Positions 9,451-18,073 of a DNA stretch of 64,000 nucleotides are shown here, in pieces. The translations under genes were made by a program, and so were the position numbers. The notes under the pieces were generated by a model. The model was not told the origin of the DNA, ran no database searches, and saw nothing but the letters and a program-made list of their open reading frames with translations. The number at the start of each line of letters is the position of its first letter. Positions within the stretch are counted from its first letter, which is position 1. This DNA is from Rhizobium sp. 16-488-2b (GTDB taxonomy: Bacteria; Pseudomonadota; Alphaproteobacteria; Rhizobiales; Rhizobiaceae): assembly GCF_017741815.1 (NCBI RefSeq), contig NZ_JAGHMF010000045.1, forward strand, positions 43,519 to 107,518, read 5' to 3'.

Positions 9451-11280
9451 TTGATCAGGACATTCGAAACGAGATTGGATTTGCGCGAAGGCGATAGCCC
9501 CGCTTACGCTGTCGTTCTCGACGAATATGCGGCGCTGATGAGCCGCGCCGAGCGTCTGCTGCTGGCGAAGCTTAGAGCCGGCCGTGAATGGACGGGAGAT
9601 CTCAAAGTCTCATTCTATCAGCACCTCGGTCTCTCGGCGATACATCTCGATATGGCGTACCGACAGCTTCAGGCAAAGCTCAAGTCGGTGGCAGAGCTGG
9701 CGTCGGATCGCGCCAAGGATCTGGCGTCGAAGATCGCCAGCAAGCGCACAGACATCAAGCGCAAGGAAAAGGCCCTCGCGAAGGCGATCACGCAGCGCTC
9801 CAAGCTTCCGGAAGAGCTTCGAATCCTTGGCGAGAGGGTCACCCATTTCAAGAGAAACCTCGCTGCCGCGAAGGATTCGTTGCATCGAAGGTACTTGTCT
9901 GCCCTGAAGCACAGCCTCTCAGAGCTTCACGCGAAGACTGCGGCGTCGGCATCGATCGGTCTACGCATTCATGCACTGCGCGCGGCGCTGCACCAGCACA
10001 AGCGACGCCTAGCTATCCTTGAGCATCGCAAAGTCGAGGCTCTGCGGCAGGCGGCGCAGCCGGCGCTGTGCTTCGGTTCGCGCAAGCTTTTCCGGGCGCA
10101 GTTTGCTTTGAAAGAGAACGGCTACAGCGAGGCCGGCGACTGGCGCAAGGATTGGGCGTCGAAGCGGTCAGCACAGATGACGCTGGACGGGAACTCTTCG
10201 AAGGAGAGCGGCAACCAGTTCGCTCGCCTTCGACGACGCCCCGACGGTCGCTTTAATCTTGAACTGCGGCTGCCGAAGCAACTTGCGCAACGGGCGACGC
10301 GCTCCTTCGTTTTCGCTGGTTCTCTCGTATCTTGCGTCGATTTTGCCAACTTGTCGTTCAATCACGGCAATTCGGTCATCCAGCGCGCCATTGATGCCGG
10401 TCGGCCCGTGACGGTGAAATTCCTGCGCGACGAGAAGTCGTGGAAAGTCTACGTCTCCGTCGACGATCGCTCGGAACTTAAGGCCGTGGACTTCTCCGGC
10501 GGTGCTCTTGGCGTCGACCTCAACGCCGGCCACGTGTCCGTCTCCGTCGTCGATGCTGCAGGAAACCCTGTCGAATCCTTCAACATCCCATGCGTGACCT
10601 ACGGCAAGACAAGCGACCAGGCGCGGGATACAGTTCGCAAAGTGGCTGCCGAGGTTTTAGCTATCGCCGAGCGTTTCAACGTTCCGGTCGTCAGCGAGAA
10701 GCTCGACTTCTCGAAGAAGAAGACGGCGCTGAAGGATTCGAACGATGCGCGCTACGCCCGCATGCTATCGTCTTTCGCCTATTCATCATTCGACGCCGCG
10801 CTGGCATCCGCCTGCGTGCGCCGAGGCGTCGGTCATCGCCGGGTCAATCCGGCCTATACCTCCATCATTGGTCGCGTGAAGTTTGCTCGCCGCTACGGCC
10901 TGAGCGTCCACGAGGCCGCATCCGTTACCATCGCCCGCCGGGCGATGGGCTGCTCCGAGAGGCTACCCCGTTCCAACGATGGCACCGTCACGGTGCCGAC
11001 GAACGGCTCTGTCCATGTCACCCTCGACCTACCCGTGAGGAATGGTTCGAGGCATGTATGGACGGAGTGGAACGGACTGAACAAAGAGTACCACAAGAAG
11101 GCGCTTGCAGCGCAAGGATCGTCGGGGCGAAGGCCTCGACCCGGAAGGCGACCCAAGACGTCGACCGGGCGGAGCGGAGCACCGCTTCATGGTCTTTCGG
11201 CGGAGGTGGGATGTTCCCGCCGGCTGCCGCTTCAGTCACGCGATCCAGGGGTTGGTCGCGTGCCAGGAATAGTTTCCTGA
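9451..11280 (+). CDS. TnpB-related RuvC-fold nuclease (IS200/IS605 accessory family)
   Basis: The protein has 609 residues. The N-terminal third includes a long charged coiled-coil-like stretch (residues about 60-200). The RuvC core follows. RuvC-I is GVDLNAGHVSVSVV with Asp356, and RuvC-II is PVVSEKLDFSKKK with Glu416. RuvC-III begins VNPAYTSIIGRVKFARRYG and reaches LSVHEAASVTIARRAMG. Aligning IARR with the usual DxNAAxNI motif puts His487 where the third catalytic Asp is expected. The CxxC zinc ribbon of canonical TnpB is missing. Family knowledge: TnpB proteins are RNA-guided DNA nucleases whose guide RNA overlaps the 3' end of the gene. The 3' tail here (residues about 500-609) is Arg/Pro/Gly-rich and may double as RNA. 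The TTG at 9451 gives a start just before FETRLDL. The upstream ribosome site is weak. Confidence 0.8.
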   Translation: MIRTFETRLDLREGDSPAYAVVLDEYAALMSRAERLLLAKLRAGREWTGDLKVSFYQHLGLSAIHLDMAYRQLQAKLKSVAELASDRAKDLASKIASKRTDIKRKEKALAKAITQRSKLPEELRILGERVTHFKRNLAAAKDSLHRRYLSALKHSLSELHAKTAASASIGLRIHALRAALHQHKRRLAILEHRKVEALRQAAQPALCFGSRKLFRAQFALKENGYSEAGDWRKDWASKRSAQMTLDGNSSKESGNQFARLRRRPDGRFNLELRLPKQLAQRATRSFVFAGSLVSCVDFANLSFNHGNSVIQRAIDAGRPVTVKFLRDEKSWKVYVSVDDRSELKAVDFSGGALGVDLNAGHVSVSVVDAAGNPVESFNIPCVTYGKTSDQARDTVRKVAAEVLAIAERFNVPVVSEKLDFSKKKTALKDSNDARYARMLSSFAYSSFDAALASACVRRGVGHRRVNPAYTSIIGRVKFARRYGLSVHEAASVTIARRAMGCSERLPRSNDGTVTVPTNGSVHVTLDLPVRNGSRHVWTEWNGLNKEYHKKALAAQGSSGRRPRPGRRPKTSTGRSGAPLHGLSAEVGCSRRLPLQSRDPGVGRVPGIVS

Positions 11281-11296
11281 ACTACCAGTCGTCGCC

Positions 11297-11321
11297 ATGG
11301 TTGAGATCTAGTTTCAACCAT
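11297..11321 (+). other. Subterminal hairpin at the right end of the element
   Basis: ATGGTTGA at 11297-11304 pairs with TCAACCAT at 11314-11321 across a nine-base loop, partly overlapping the right terminal repeat. It could be the 3' scaffold of a guide RNA or part of transposase recognition. Confidence 0.45.
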
Positions 11322-11336
11322 TCGTGACGAATACCC
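11313..11336 (-). repeat. Right terminal inverted repeat (24 bp)
   Basis: It begins TTCAACCATTCG and ends GACGAATACCC at the outer end, and is the reverse complement of 9324-9347 with one mismatch. The 8-bp direct repeat follows immediately. Confidence 0.8.
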
Positions 11337-11344
11337 GTGATATC
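11337..11344. repeat. Right copy of 8-bp direct repeat
   Basis: GTGATATC is identical to 9316-9323 and abuts the right terminal inverted repeat. Confidence 0.7.
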
Positions 11345-11440
11345 ATGGGACGGGCGAACACGTGGCGTACATGATTTTCTACGTGCGTGAACAACGAAGA
11401 GAACAGAACAGCCCAGTTCTGCCGGCACTCTTTGCGGTCA

Positions 11441-11451
11441 AATTTTACAAT
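11441..11451 (+). promoter_or_regulatory. GATnnTACAAT-like motif before small membrane gene
   Basis: AATTTTACAAT differs by one base from the motif found upstream of other genes here. It ends 49 bases before the ATG at 11501. The TACAAT core resembles a -10 box, but no -35 box is obvious. Confidence 0.4.
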
Positions 11452-11500
11452 CACCGGGTCCTTGGTTTGCATAGATTTTCTCTTCAGAAAGGGGTCATCC

Positions 11501-11716
11501 ATGTCGAGATATACCCAGAGAGAAAACAAAGAGAACTACGCGACTGGCTTTCCGCTACTGGTGATCGGCAGCGCCATGATCGCAATTGTTGCTTACCTTG
11601 CCGTGGGGGCCGCCATCCTGGCACCTGCGCCGATCTCCGCCAGGGTTTACGTCCAAGCCGAGACGCCGTTCTACACGGACGTCAATCGTCAAGACGTCAA
11701 CGCCGGACAGCACTGA
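11501..11716 (+). CDS. Small single-pass membrane protein
   Basis: The protein has 71 residues. The start ATG at 11501 is preceded by AAAGGGGTCATCC, a strong ribosome site. This makes the longer frame from 11387 unnecessary. Residues 1-15 are polar and charged. A membrane segment of about 23 residues follows (LLVIGSAMIAIVAYLAVGAA region), then a short C-terminal tail rich in Val/Tyr/Thr. I recognise no family. It may be a small envelope protein induced under stress, judging only by the motif upstream and the stress-type neighbours further right. Confidence 0.6.
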   Translation: MSRYTQRENKENYATGFPLLVIGSAMIAIVAYLAVGAAILAPAPISARVYVQAETPFYTDVNRQDVNAGQH

Positions 11717-11938
11717 GACGGCGCCGCGCCTTCCGCGACACCGCGCTTGTCATTGTTTCGTTCCGGATGCACTCGGATGGCCGAGTGCCCAGTTGGCAAT
11801 TGGTGCTCCTGCCGCACCTCAATCATACAAGTCACCAATCGCTCCAGCGCCCATATTTCAATTATTCCAACATCATAAGCACACGCGATCTAATATCGGA
11901 TTTTATCACGATTGGTGCTGCACTTGAGGACGATTAAC

Positions 11939-12166
11939 ATGGAATGGTTTCCGATAGTCTTCTTTACGTTCAAGATTCTTGCGCTGGGTACCGGGATGTA
12001 CTTCGCGATAAAGTGGCACTACGACCAGCTAAATAAGTCCCAAAGGGGCGCGGCGCTGCGCTCGGGCTGGAAGATGGCTGGAGCGTTCGTGGTATTGCTC
12101 GTAAGCGTGGGGCTCATCGCCTTCTACCTGAGCAGAATGCTCGGTTTGGACCTGGGCCTCCAATGA
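11939..12166 (+). CDS. Small two-pass membrane protein
   Basis: The protein has 75 residues. The start ATG at 11939 (MEWFPIVFFTFKILALG) is preceded by TTGAGGACGATTAAC, a good ribosome site, so the in-frame GTG-type start at 11912 is not needed. Two hydrophobic segments (about residues 5-22 and 45-66) flank a short charged loop (KWHYDQLNKSQRG). I recognise no family. A weaker copy of the upstream motif (AATCATACAAG) ends at 11831. It and the 71-aa protein are separated by 222 bases and could be independent units. Confidence 0.6.
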   Translation: MEWFPIVFFTFKILALGTGMYFAIKWHYDQLNKSQRGAALRSGWKMAGAFVVLLVSVGLIAFYLSRMLGLDLGLQ

Positions 12167-12200
12167 GCGCATTGTCTGCGTAGCGTGTGCGACCACGTGT

Positions 12201-12599
12201 CCCGATTTCGTTCTGTCCGAACTGCGATTTCCCGATGGTTCCGGAATGACACTCGTTCGCTGGATTGCGAGCCATCTGCCATCAACGAAAATCGTGGTGC
12301 ATACCTGGTTTGCAGGTATCCCAACTGCGGTTGCCGCAACAAAACCTGGGGCGAGCGATTTCGTGCCCAAGTCTACCGACCAAGATTTCCTGATTAGCAT
12401 CCTGCTCTTCGGAACCGACAGAATTCCGCACGACTGCCGGATTGAGGCACCAGACCGAATCCGGCGAGAGCATGTCGAGGAGGTCATGAGGATCAGTGGC
12501 TCGAACGTCTCAGACGCCGCCCGCAAGCTGCAACTAGACCGCCGCTCGCTTCAGCGAATGCTCAAACGCTTCGAGACAGGGACATCACCACACACCTAG
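12201..12599 (+). pseudogene. Truncated RegA/ActR-type response regulator
   Basis: The C-terminal part (REHVEEVMRISGSNVSDAARKLQLDRRSLQRMLKRF) is a clear Fis-type helix-turn-helix of the RegA/ActR/PrrA family. Upstream, the same frame reads PDFVLSELRFPDGSGMTLVRWI and then IVVHTWFAGIPTAVAATK. This matches the second half of a RegA receiver (normally DLRLPDGSG and VVLTGYGSIATAVAA). The first half of the receiver, including the acidic pocket, is missing and no suitable start lies before it. The position of the phospho-accepting Asp is Glu (codon at 12219), and the conserved Thr of the VVLTG strand is shifted. A shorter protein from the ATG at 12246 could still be made and bind DNA. It overlaps the 3' end of the large kinase by four bases, tail to tail. 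Confidence 0.6.
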
Positions 12600-15500
12600 G
12601 CAGCCTTGATCGGCAGTGTGAACTCGATGCGGCAGCCTGGCACCCCTGCCCGCGCCAGACGCATTTGACCGCCGTGGCTTTCAATGATGGTGCGGCATAT
12701 CGAAAGCCCCATACCCATCCCGTTGACCTTCGAAGTTTCGAAGGGCCGGAAAATGTTCTCCGCACGGTTCAAAGAGACCCCAGGCCCGTTGTCGGTCAGC
12801 CCGACGGTCATGAATTCTCCGTCGGAGGCAACGTCGATGTTGAGTGTTCTATCCGTGTCCGCGATCCCGCTCATCGCTTCGAGCGCATTGAGAATGAGGT
12901 TTACGAAGACCTGTTGCAACTGGACGCGGTCCACTGGCACTGCCGGAGTATCGTCGGGAATTTCCAGTTTTAAAGCGACCTTGTTCTTCTGAAGCTCTCC
13001 ACGTGTGAGCGAAACGACATCGCCAACTAGCTCGGCTATGGCGATCGGCTCGACCGAAGCCATCTCCTTCCGAAACATCTTGCGAATTCTTGTGACGATC
13101 TCGCTGGCACGCCTGCCGTCGTCTATCACGTTTTTGAGGCTCTCTCGAGCCTTGATCACATCTGGTGTCGCCTTCGACAGCCAACGTAGCGCGGCGCCGC
13201 CGCTTGCGACGATTCCTGTCAGCGGCTGGTTGACCTCGTGCGCGATCGAGGCTGCAAGTTCACCCATCGTTGTCGCGCGGGCGACATGTTCGAGTTCCGC
13301 TTGGACCTCTCTCAAGTGTGCCGCACTTCTGAGGAGCTCGGATTCGACCCTCTTGCGCTCGGTTATGTCCATCGTCGTTCCGACATAACCTGTCACGTCA
13401 CCTGAAGCCCCGATCACGGCACGCCCGGTGGAGAGTAGCTGGATGATATTTCCGTCCGGTAGCGTCGCCTGGTACTCGAACTGGAAATCTCTTTTTTCGG
13501 CAACCGCTTCCTTCATCGAATTCTTGACGATCGCAGCTTCTTCAGGCCGCATTCTCGCGAGCATGTCGTCGATCGTTCCTCCGACCTCTGAGACGTGGTA
13601 TCCGAAGATGTTGCCATGCTCCTCGGACCATTCGAGCTTGTCGGTCGACACGTTCCACGCCCAGCTACCCGTGCGGGAAATACGCTGCCCTTCCGCCAGC
13701 ATGGCCTCGCTCTTCTTGAGCGCGTCCTCGGACAGCTTGCGTTCTAGGACGAAGCTCGCGAGCTGGGTGAAGCGGTCAATGGCCTGCCGCTCGCGATCAC
13801 CCACTGAGCGGGGGGTGTTCGAGTAGACGGCAATCGTGCCGAATACCGACCCGCGGCCAGACATAATTGGAGTAGACCAGCAAGCCTTAAAGCCAAAACG
13901 CTCGACCAGATCTCGCGCGCAATCCCAACGTGGGTCGGTGTCGACATTGTCGACCCACACAGGCTCTTGCCGAAAGGCTGCTGTTCCGCAAGAGCCGAAC
14001 TCCGGACCGACGGGAATTCCACACACTGCCTCACTGAAACCTTCTGGCAGCTTATGTCCGCCACCGGGCTGTAGTGTGCGTCCCTCTTCGTCTTGGAGCA
14101 TTATCGTTACGAACGAAGCGTCTGTGAGCACAAAAAGCGTCTGGGAAAGGGAATCCAGAATTGTCGAAAGCGGTTGCTCGGTCGTCATCATCTCGAAGGA
14201 CCGCTTCTCCCCCGCCAGAAGGATTTCAGCTCTCTTCAGGTCGTCGATATCACTTTCGGCGCCATAGCACCTCACGATCCGCCCCGTGGCGTCGCAATGA
14301 GGCTTCGCTCGTACGATGAACCAGCGGTACTCGCCATCATGCCGGCGCTTGCGTGCTTCAAGCCCGCTTACCTCGCGCTTGGTAACGATCCGATGCCATG
14401 TGGCTGCGGATTCAGCGCGGTCGTCCGGATGAAACACATACTTCCAGCCGCCGTTGCAAGCTTGCTCGGGAGTGAGCCCGGTATATTCGTACCATTCCTT
14501 GTTGAACCATTCATTGGCGCCGTTGGCGTCGGCACTCCAAGTCATTGAGGGCATGGTATCGTTCGCCATCCGGAACTCGTGCTCGCGCTCGGCCAGATTG
14601 GCTTTCTCCATCTCCAGTTCCGCGAACAGCTTTGCATTATCGAGCGCGATCGCGGCATGTGGCGCGATGGCCATTAGGGTGGCAATAGAATTTTCTTCCT
14701 TCCGTACGCTCGAAAGATGGAGAATGCCGATTAGTCGCGATTTCTTCACGAGCGGGAAAAAGTGTCCACCATGTTGGCGAAGACCATTCCCCTGGTCAGC
14801 AGTCCCAGCAGGTGCGCCATCCGCTGCGTTCACGGGCTCGAGCGTCCGGGTTACCTCGAGAATAGCGGCTCTGGAGAACTCTTGCCCACTATCCTGCTTG
14901 CGCTCGACAACGAGAGTTACTTGGTCGTCGTGGCGGGATGCGGTAGCGGTGGTCGAGACGTCGTGGTTGTCCACATCGATCAACGTCGCCCGTTCCGCTC
15001 CAGATAAATCCATCGCCATTTTGAGGATGACCTCGAGTAGAGGACCATAGCCGATTGTTGAGGACATGCTCTGCGAAATCTCGAGAACTGTTTCTAACCG
15101 ACCGCGCTCGCCGGCTATTGGCGGCCGGTTCTGGACTTTGCTGGCCAAGAGGTCTGGATAGGCACCTTCAAGCTGCGCAACTTTGCCTTTGGCGTCCCAT
15201 CGGAGGTAGCAATCTCTTGCCCTCAGTAGGTGGGATTTTGCCGACTGCTCCATGCCGGATGCGTGATAGAACCGCGCGGCCACTTCGCATGCTAGTGCCT
15301 CGTCCGCCAGCAATCCGAACCGCGCCGCAGCATCGATTGCCTGCTCGTAGAAACGCTCAGCTCTCTTCGCATCTCCATCGATGCGAGCGATCTCAGCTAG
15401 GCCAAGTAAATGCTTGCTCTTAAAGGTTTCGGGGCACGTATCAGCCCAACGGGCGAGCCAATCGACATGTCCCACGATGACGGCCCGGTCCGCCTCAGAA

Positions 15501-16714
15501 CCGTGATCGTACATCGCTGCGAGAGCTAGCGCTGAGAAGAAATGGAAACCGACGAGTTGCAGGTGTCCCGTGCATGACCAGACAAGATCTGAAATGCGGC
15601 TTACCGCATCCACTGCCCCAGCGAAATCACCGTAGGTATATGAAGCTTGAGCCTTCAGTATCCAGTAGAAGCAGATGTAGGTCGGGGTCTGTTCTGGCAC
15701 GAACCGGGCTTCGAAGCTGCGAACATCGAACCCACTGTTATCGAACACATCTGAGGTCCCTCTCCCGAACATCATCGTGGAGACGAAAGCCCTCTGTGAG
15801 TGGAGCGCCATCAGCGGCGCGGCGAAGCTCGCTTTTTCGACGAAGCGCACGGAGTTGTCGAGTTCCTTCGATACGTTACGAAGGCCATCTCCTTGAGCTA
15901 ACATGTAGGCGATAATGCGCACGTGGGCGTAGCAGGAATACGGGATATCGTGGCTCGTAGCCGCTGCCGCGATGCACGACTTGGTCAGTTCCATGACCGT
16001 TCGCAAGGGACGGGCCCATACCGCTACAAGTTCGATGTAGCTGATCGCCTTGACTTCGTGCTCACGGAAGCCGTGAAGGTTCACGAGGCTTCGCGCAGCC
16101 TCACAAAACTTCAGGCCATCCTGGTAGCGACCGAAGTGGTTGCTGAGAAAAAAGCCGAACAGACCGAAAGCCAGTACGGCCGCTTTCGTGATGCCATGGT
16201 CAAAAGTCAGGTTGACCATGTGGCTGAGCGTGACGCCCAGCAGTCTTTCGTCAGTCAGTTGCGCGGAATTCGTCATGGCAGAGAGGACGCTGATTACCGC
16301 CTCCACCTCGGGGTTCTCCATCTTGGGGAGATAGACGAGCTCTTCTACCGACCTTCCATACAGTCGCTCCCACACGCTGATGGTGGCGGCCTCCAGTTCA
16401 AGCTGATCTGGCCGCAATGGGATTACCAGACCGAATTCGCTCAGGCAGGACAGAGCAACGGAAACGCTTTCCGGGACCTCCGATCTACGAAGATGCCAGT
16501 CTATTTGCAGGCAGCAGACCGCGGCCCTTTCAACCCTGGTGTTCGCCAGCGTCAATGCAGCTAGAATATCTCGCTGCGATGCCGGAAGATCCGCGGAAGC
16601 CAGGCTGGACACGGCGTTCGCCAATGCCTCGGCGAACTTTTGTCGACCCTCGGCGTCGACGATCAACGTTTCACGATCTTCGGGTTGACTGGGGAATTCG
16701 ATCTGAGATGACAT
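12596..16714 (-). CDS. Large hybrid histidine kinase: TPR-like region, GAF, PAS, GAF, PAS, HisKA, HATPase
   Basis: The protein has 1372 residues. The first 500 are helical TPR-like sequence of the kind found between the AAA ATPase and GAF domains of trifunctional Ser/Thr-kinase/ATPase/histidine-kinase proteins. The N-terminal protein kinase and ATPase themselves are absent here. Next come a GAF domain (about 530-700), a PAS domain with PAC motif (about 730-850), a second GAF (about 870-1010) and another PAS (about 1020-1130). HisKA follows, with the phospho-accepting His near 1159 in SIAHEVNQPL. HATPase has NLILNALEAM, DNGPGVS and GMGMGLSICR. No membrane segment is visible, so it is a cytoplasmic sensor. 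No intact regulator is adjacent; only the truncated RegA-like gene meets it tail to tail. The start ATG at 16714 is preceded by AGGGCGAACG. Confidence 0.88.
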   Translation of the reverse strand: MSSQIEFPSQPEDRETLIVDAEGRQKFAEALANAVSSLASADLPASQRDILAALTLANTRVERAAVCCLQIDWHLRRSEVPESVSVALSCLSEFGLVIPLRPDQLELEAATISVWERLYGRSVEELVYLPKMENPEVEAVISVLSAMTNSAQLTDERLLGVTLSHMVNLTFDHGITKAAVLAFGLFGFFLSNHFGRYQDGLKFCEAARSLVNLHGFREHEVKAISYIELVAVWARPLRTVMELTKSCIAAAATSHDIPYSCYAHVRIIAYMLAQGDGLRNVSKELDNSVRFVEKASFAAPLMALHSQRAFVSTMMFGRGTSDVFDNSGFDVRSFEARFVPEQTPTYICFYWILKAQASYTYGDFAGAVDAVSRISDLVWSCTGHLQLVGFHFFSALALAAMYDHGSEADRAVIVGHVDWLARWADTCPETFKSKHLLGLAEIARIDGDAKRAERFYEQAIDAAARFGLLADEALACEVAARFYHASGMEQSAKSHLLRARDCYLRWDAKGKVAQLEGAYPDLLASKVQNRPPIAGERGRLETVLEISQSMSSTIGYGPLLEVILKMAMDLSGAERATLIDVDNHDVSTTATASRHDDQVTLVVERKQDSGQEFSRAAILEVTRTLEPVNAADGAPAGTADQGNGLRQHGGHFFPLVKKSRLIGILHLSSVRKEENSIATLMAIAPHAAIALDNAKLFAELEMEKANLAEREHEFRMANDTMPSMTWSADANGANEWFNKEWYEYTGLTPEQACNGGWKYVFHPDDRAESAATWHRIVTKREVSGLEARKRRHDGEYRWFIVRAKPHCDATGRIVRCYGAESDIDDLKRAEILLAGEKRSFEMMTTEQPLSTILDSLSQTLFVLTDASFVTIMLQDEEGRTLQPGGGHKLPEGFSEAVCGIPVGPEFGSCGTAAFRQEPVWVDNVDTDPRWDCARDLVERFGFKACWSTPIMSGRGSVFGTIAVYSNTPRSVGDRERQAIDRFTQLASFVLERKLSEDALKKSEAMLAEGQRISRTGSWAWNVSTDKLEWSEEHGNIFGYHVSEVGGTIDDMLARMRPEEAAIVKNSMKEAVAEKRDFQFEYQATLPDGNIIQLLSTGRAVIGASGDVTGYVGTTMDITERKRVESELLRSAAHLREVQAELEHVARATTMGELAASIAHEVNQPLTGIVASGGAALRWLSKATPDVIKARESLKNVIDDGRRASEIVTRIRKMFRKEMASVEPIAIAELVGDVVSLTRGELQKNKVALKLEIPDDTPAVPVDRVQLQQVFVNLILNALEAMSGIADTDRTLNIDVASDGEFMTVGLTDNGPGVSLNRAENIFRPFETSKVNGMGMGLSICRTIIESHGGQMRLARAGVPGCRIEFTLPIKAA

Positions 16715-17107
16715 CCGTTCGCCCTGGGGCCGCGCCTCTCGGGCGCAGCTGACTCTAGTTGTGGCACTAATAGCAGCGATTACGAGCTGTACCTATCTCC
16801 ATTGCGAAGAAAATGCCCGCGCGGCACTGCCCATCTGGATGACCCATCATTTCCCAATAGCCATCTGGACCCGCGAGGTGCAAGTCGAAGAAGCTCAACG
16901 CACACAGAGCCCTTTCCAAGCCTATGGGATGAAAGGGACGCACAGTCTTGTACGAAACGGGTACGCATCTATGTTGTCGGCTGAACCGTACGACGAATAG
17001 GACGATGCGATCGTCAAATACTGATGACGGCAATCCCCTTAACGATGTCCCGAGCTGCCGAGCGCACATTCGACCGGCAGAGATCGCTTCCGTTCCATAG
17101 ACTATCT
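16715..17107. other. Intergenic region between divergent kinase and corA
   Basis: No convincing gene is present. A 100-residue minus-strand frame (16767-17069) has no ribosome site and low-complexity composition. The region should hold the promoters of both divergent neighbours, but I recognise no specific element. Confidence 0.4.
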
Positions 17108-18073
17108 ATGACCATCCTGGCATCCTACACCTACCGTAATGGCAAGCGAGCAGACGAGGTCCTGCTCAATTCCACAAGCTTTAAGTCGGTAAACGGCGAG
17201 TTCGTTTGGATTGCGCTCTCTTCACCGACGCCGGATGAGCTCGAAGCCTTAAAGACGATGTTTGCTCTTCATCCCCTTGCAGTAGAGGATGCTTTTGCTG
17301 GCAAGCAGGTGCCCAAGATCGACGTCTACGGTGATCAGCTATTCGTCGTGGTCAAGACCACCTACCTCGAGGGCGACCGGATTGCCTATGGCGAAGTGTG
17401 CATCTTCGTCGGCAAGGGGCATGTCATCTCGGTCCGACATGGCCCCGAAAAATCTCATCGGTCACTGCGTGAACAACTCGAGCAGTCGCCTCAGCTTCTT
17501 TCGCACGGTCCGGACTATGTGCTGCACGGCATCATCGATTTCGCGGTCGATGGCTACCTTCCTATCATGGAGACGATCGAGGACCGGGTTTTGGAACTCG
17601 AAAAGCATATCCTTTCCTCGTTGCTCGATCCTGACCAGATCAGGCGCATCTTCCGGATGAGACGCCAAGTGATCAAGTTCCAGCGAGTACTCGGTCCAAT
17701 GGGTGAGCTCGCCGGGAAGCTCACCCACCTGGACCTACCGTGCGTCAACATCAACGCCCGTCCGTTCTTTAGTGACGTTCACGACCATATCAGACGCGTC
17801 GAGGGCCTTGTCGGAGGGCTGCGAGAGATAATGACCTCGGTGTTTGAAGCCTCAAGCCTTCTTGAGCAGCAACGCCAGGGCGCAATTACCCGGCAACTGG
17901 CTTCCTGGGCGGCAATTCTAGCGGTACCGACGGCAATCGCCGGGATCTACGGTATGAATTTCAAGAACATGCCGGAGCTGAAGACGGAATACGGGTACTA
18001 TGTCGTGCTGAGCGTCGTCGCTGTATTATGCACGCTCCTTTACCTTCGGTTTCGCAGGAGCGGTTGGCTTTAG
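17108..18073 (+). CDS. corA: CorA-family magnesium/cobalt transporter
   Basis: The protein has 321 residues from the ATG at 17108. It has an N-terminal cytoplasmic alpha/beta domain, a long helical stalk with many charged residues (about 130-255), then two C-terminal membrane segments. The signature YGMNF (about 281-285) ends the first of these, as in all CorA proteins. The family forms pentameric channels in the inner membrane for Mg2+ or Co2+; other members export Zn2+. The frame is open up to an ATG at 17024, but the added 28 residues are Arg/Ser-rich and neither start has a good ribosome site. A catalase follows 185 bases downstream on the same strand. Confidence 0.88.
   Translation: MTILASYTYRNGKRADEVLLNSTSFKSVNGEFVWIALSSPTPDELEALKTMFALHPLAVEDAFAGKQVPKIDVYGDQLFVVVKTTYLEGDRIAYGEVCIFVGKGHVISVRHGPEKSHRSLREQLEQSPQLLSHGPDYVLHGIIDFAVDGYLPIMETIEDRVLELEKHILSSLLDPDQIRRIFRMRRQVIKFQRVLGPMGELAGKLTHLDLPCVNINARPFFSDVHDHIRRVEGLVGGLREIMTSVFEASSLLEQQRQGAITRQLASWAAILAVPTAIAGIYGMNFKNMPELKTEYGYYVVLSVVAVLCTLLYLRFRRSGWL

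Larger units (their letters stand above)
9324..11336 (+). mobile_element. 2013-bp TIR-bounded element carrying a TnpB-related gene
   Basis: The element is bounded by 24-bp inverted repeats matching at 23 of 24 positions and is flanked by the 8-bp direct repeat GTGATATC. Its only sizeable gene is the TnpB-related protein at 9451-11280. No DDE transposase, Y1 TnpA or serine recombinase is present inside. Classical IS200/IS605 and IS607 elements have neither terminal inverted repeats nor target duplications, so these ends suggest a DDE-type element. It was probably mobilised in trans, with the RuvC-type nuclease as passenger. The inferred empty site reads ...CAGACA-GTGATATC-ATGGGA..., in the gap between the defence block and the small membrane proteins. 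It does not visibly break a gene. Confidence 0.75.

Noticed and set aside
9324..11336. Classical IS200/IS605 element
   Set aside because: No Y1 TnpA gene is present and the ends are inverted repeats with a direct repeat, which that family does not have.
16767..17069. 100-codon minus-strand frame between the hybrid kinase and corA
   Set aside because: No ribosome site, Cys/Arg-rich composition and no family; kept as intergenic.
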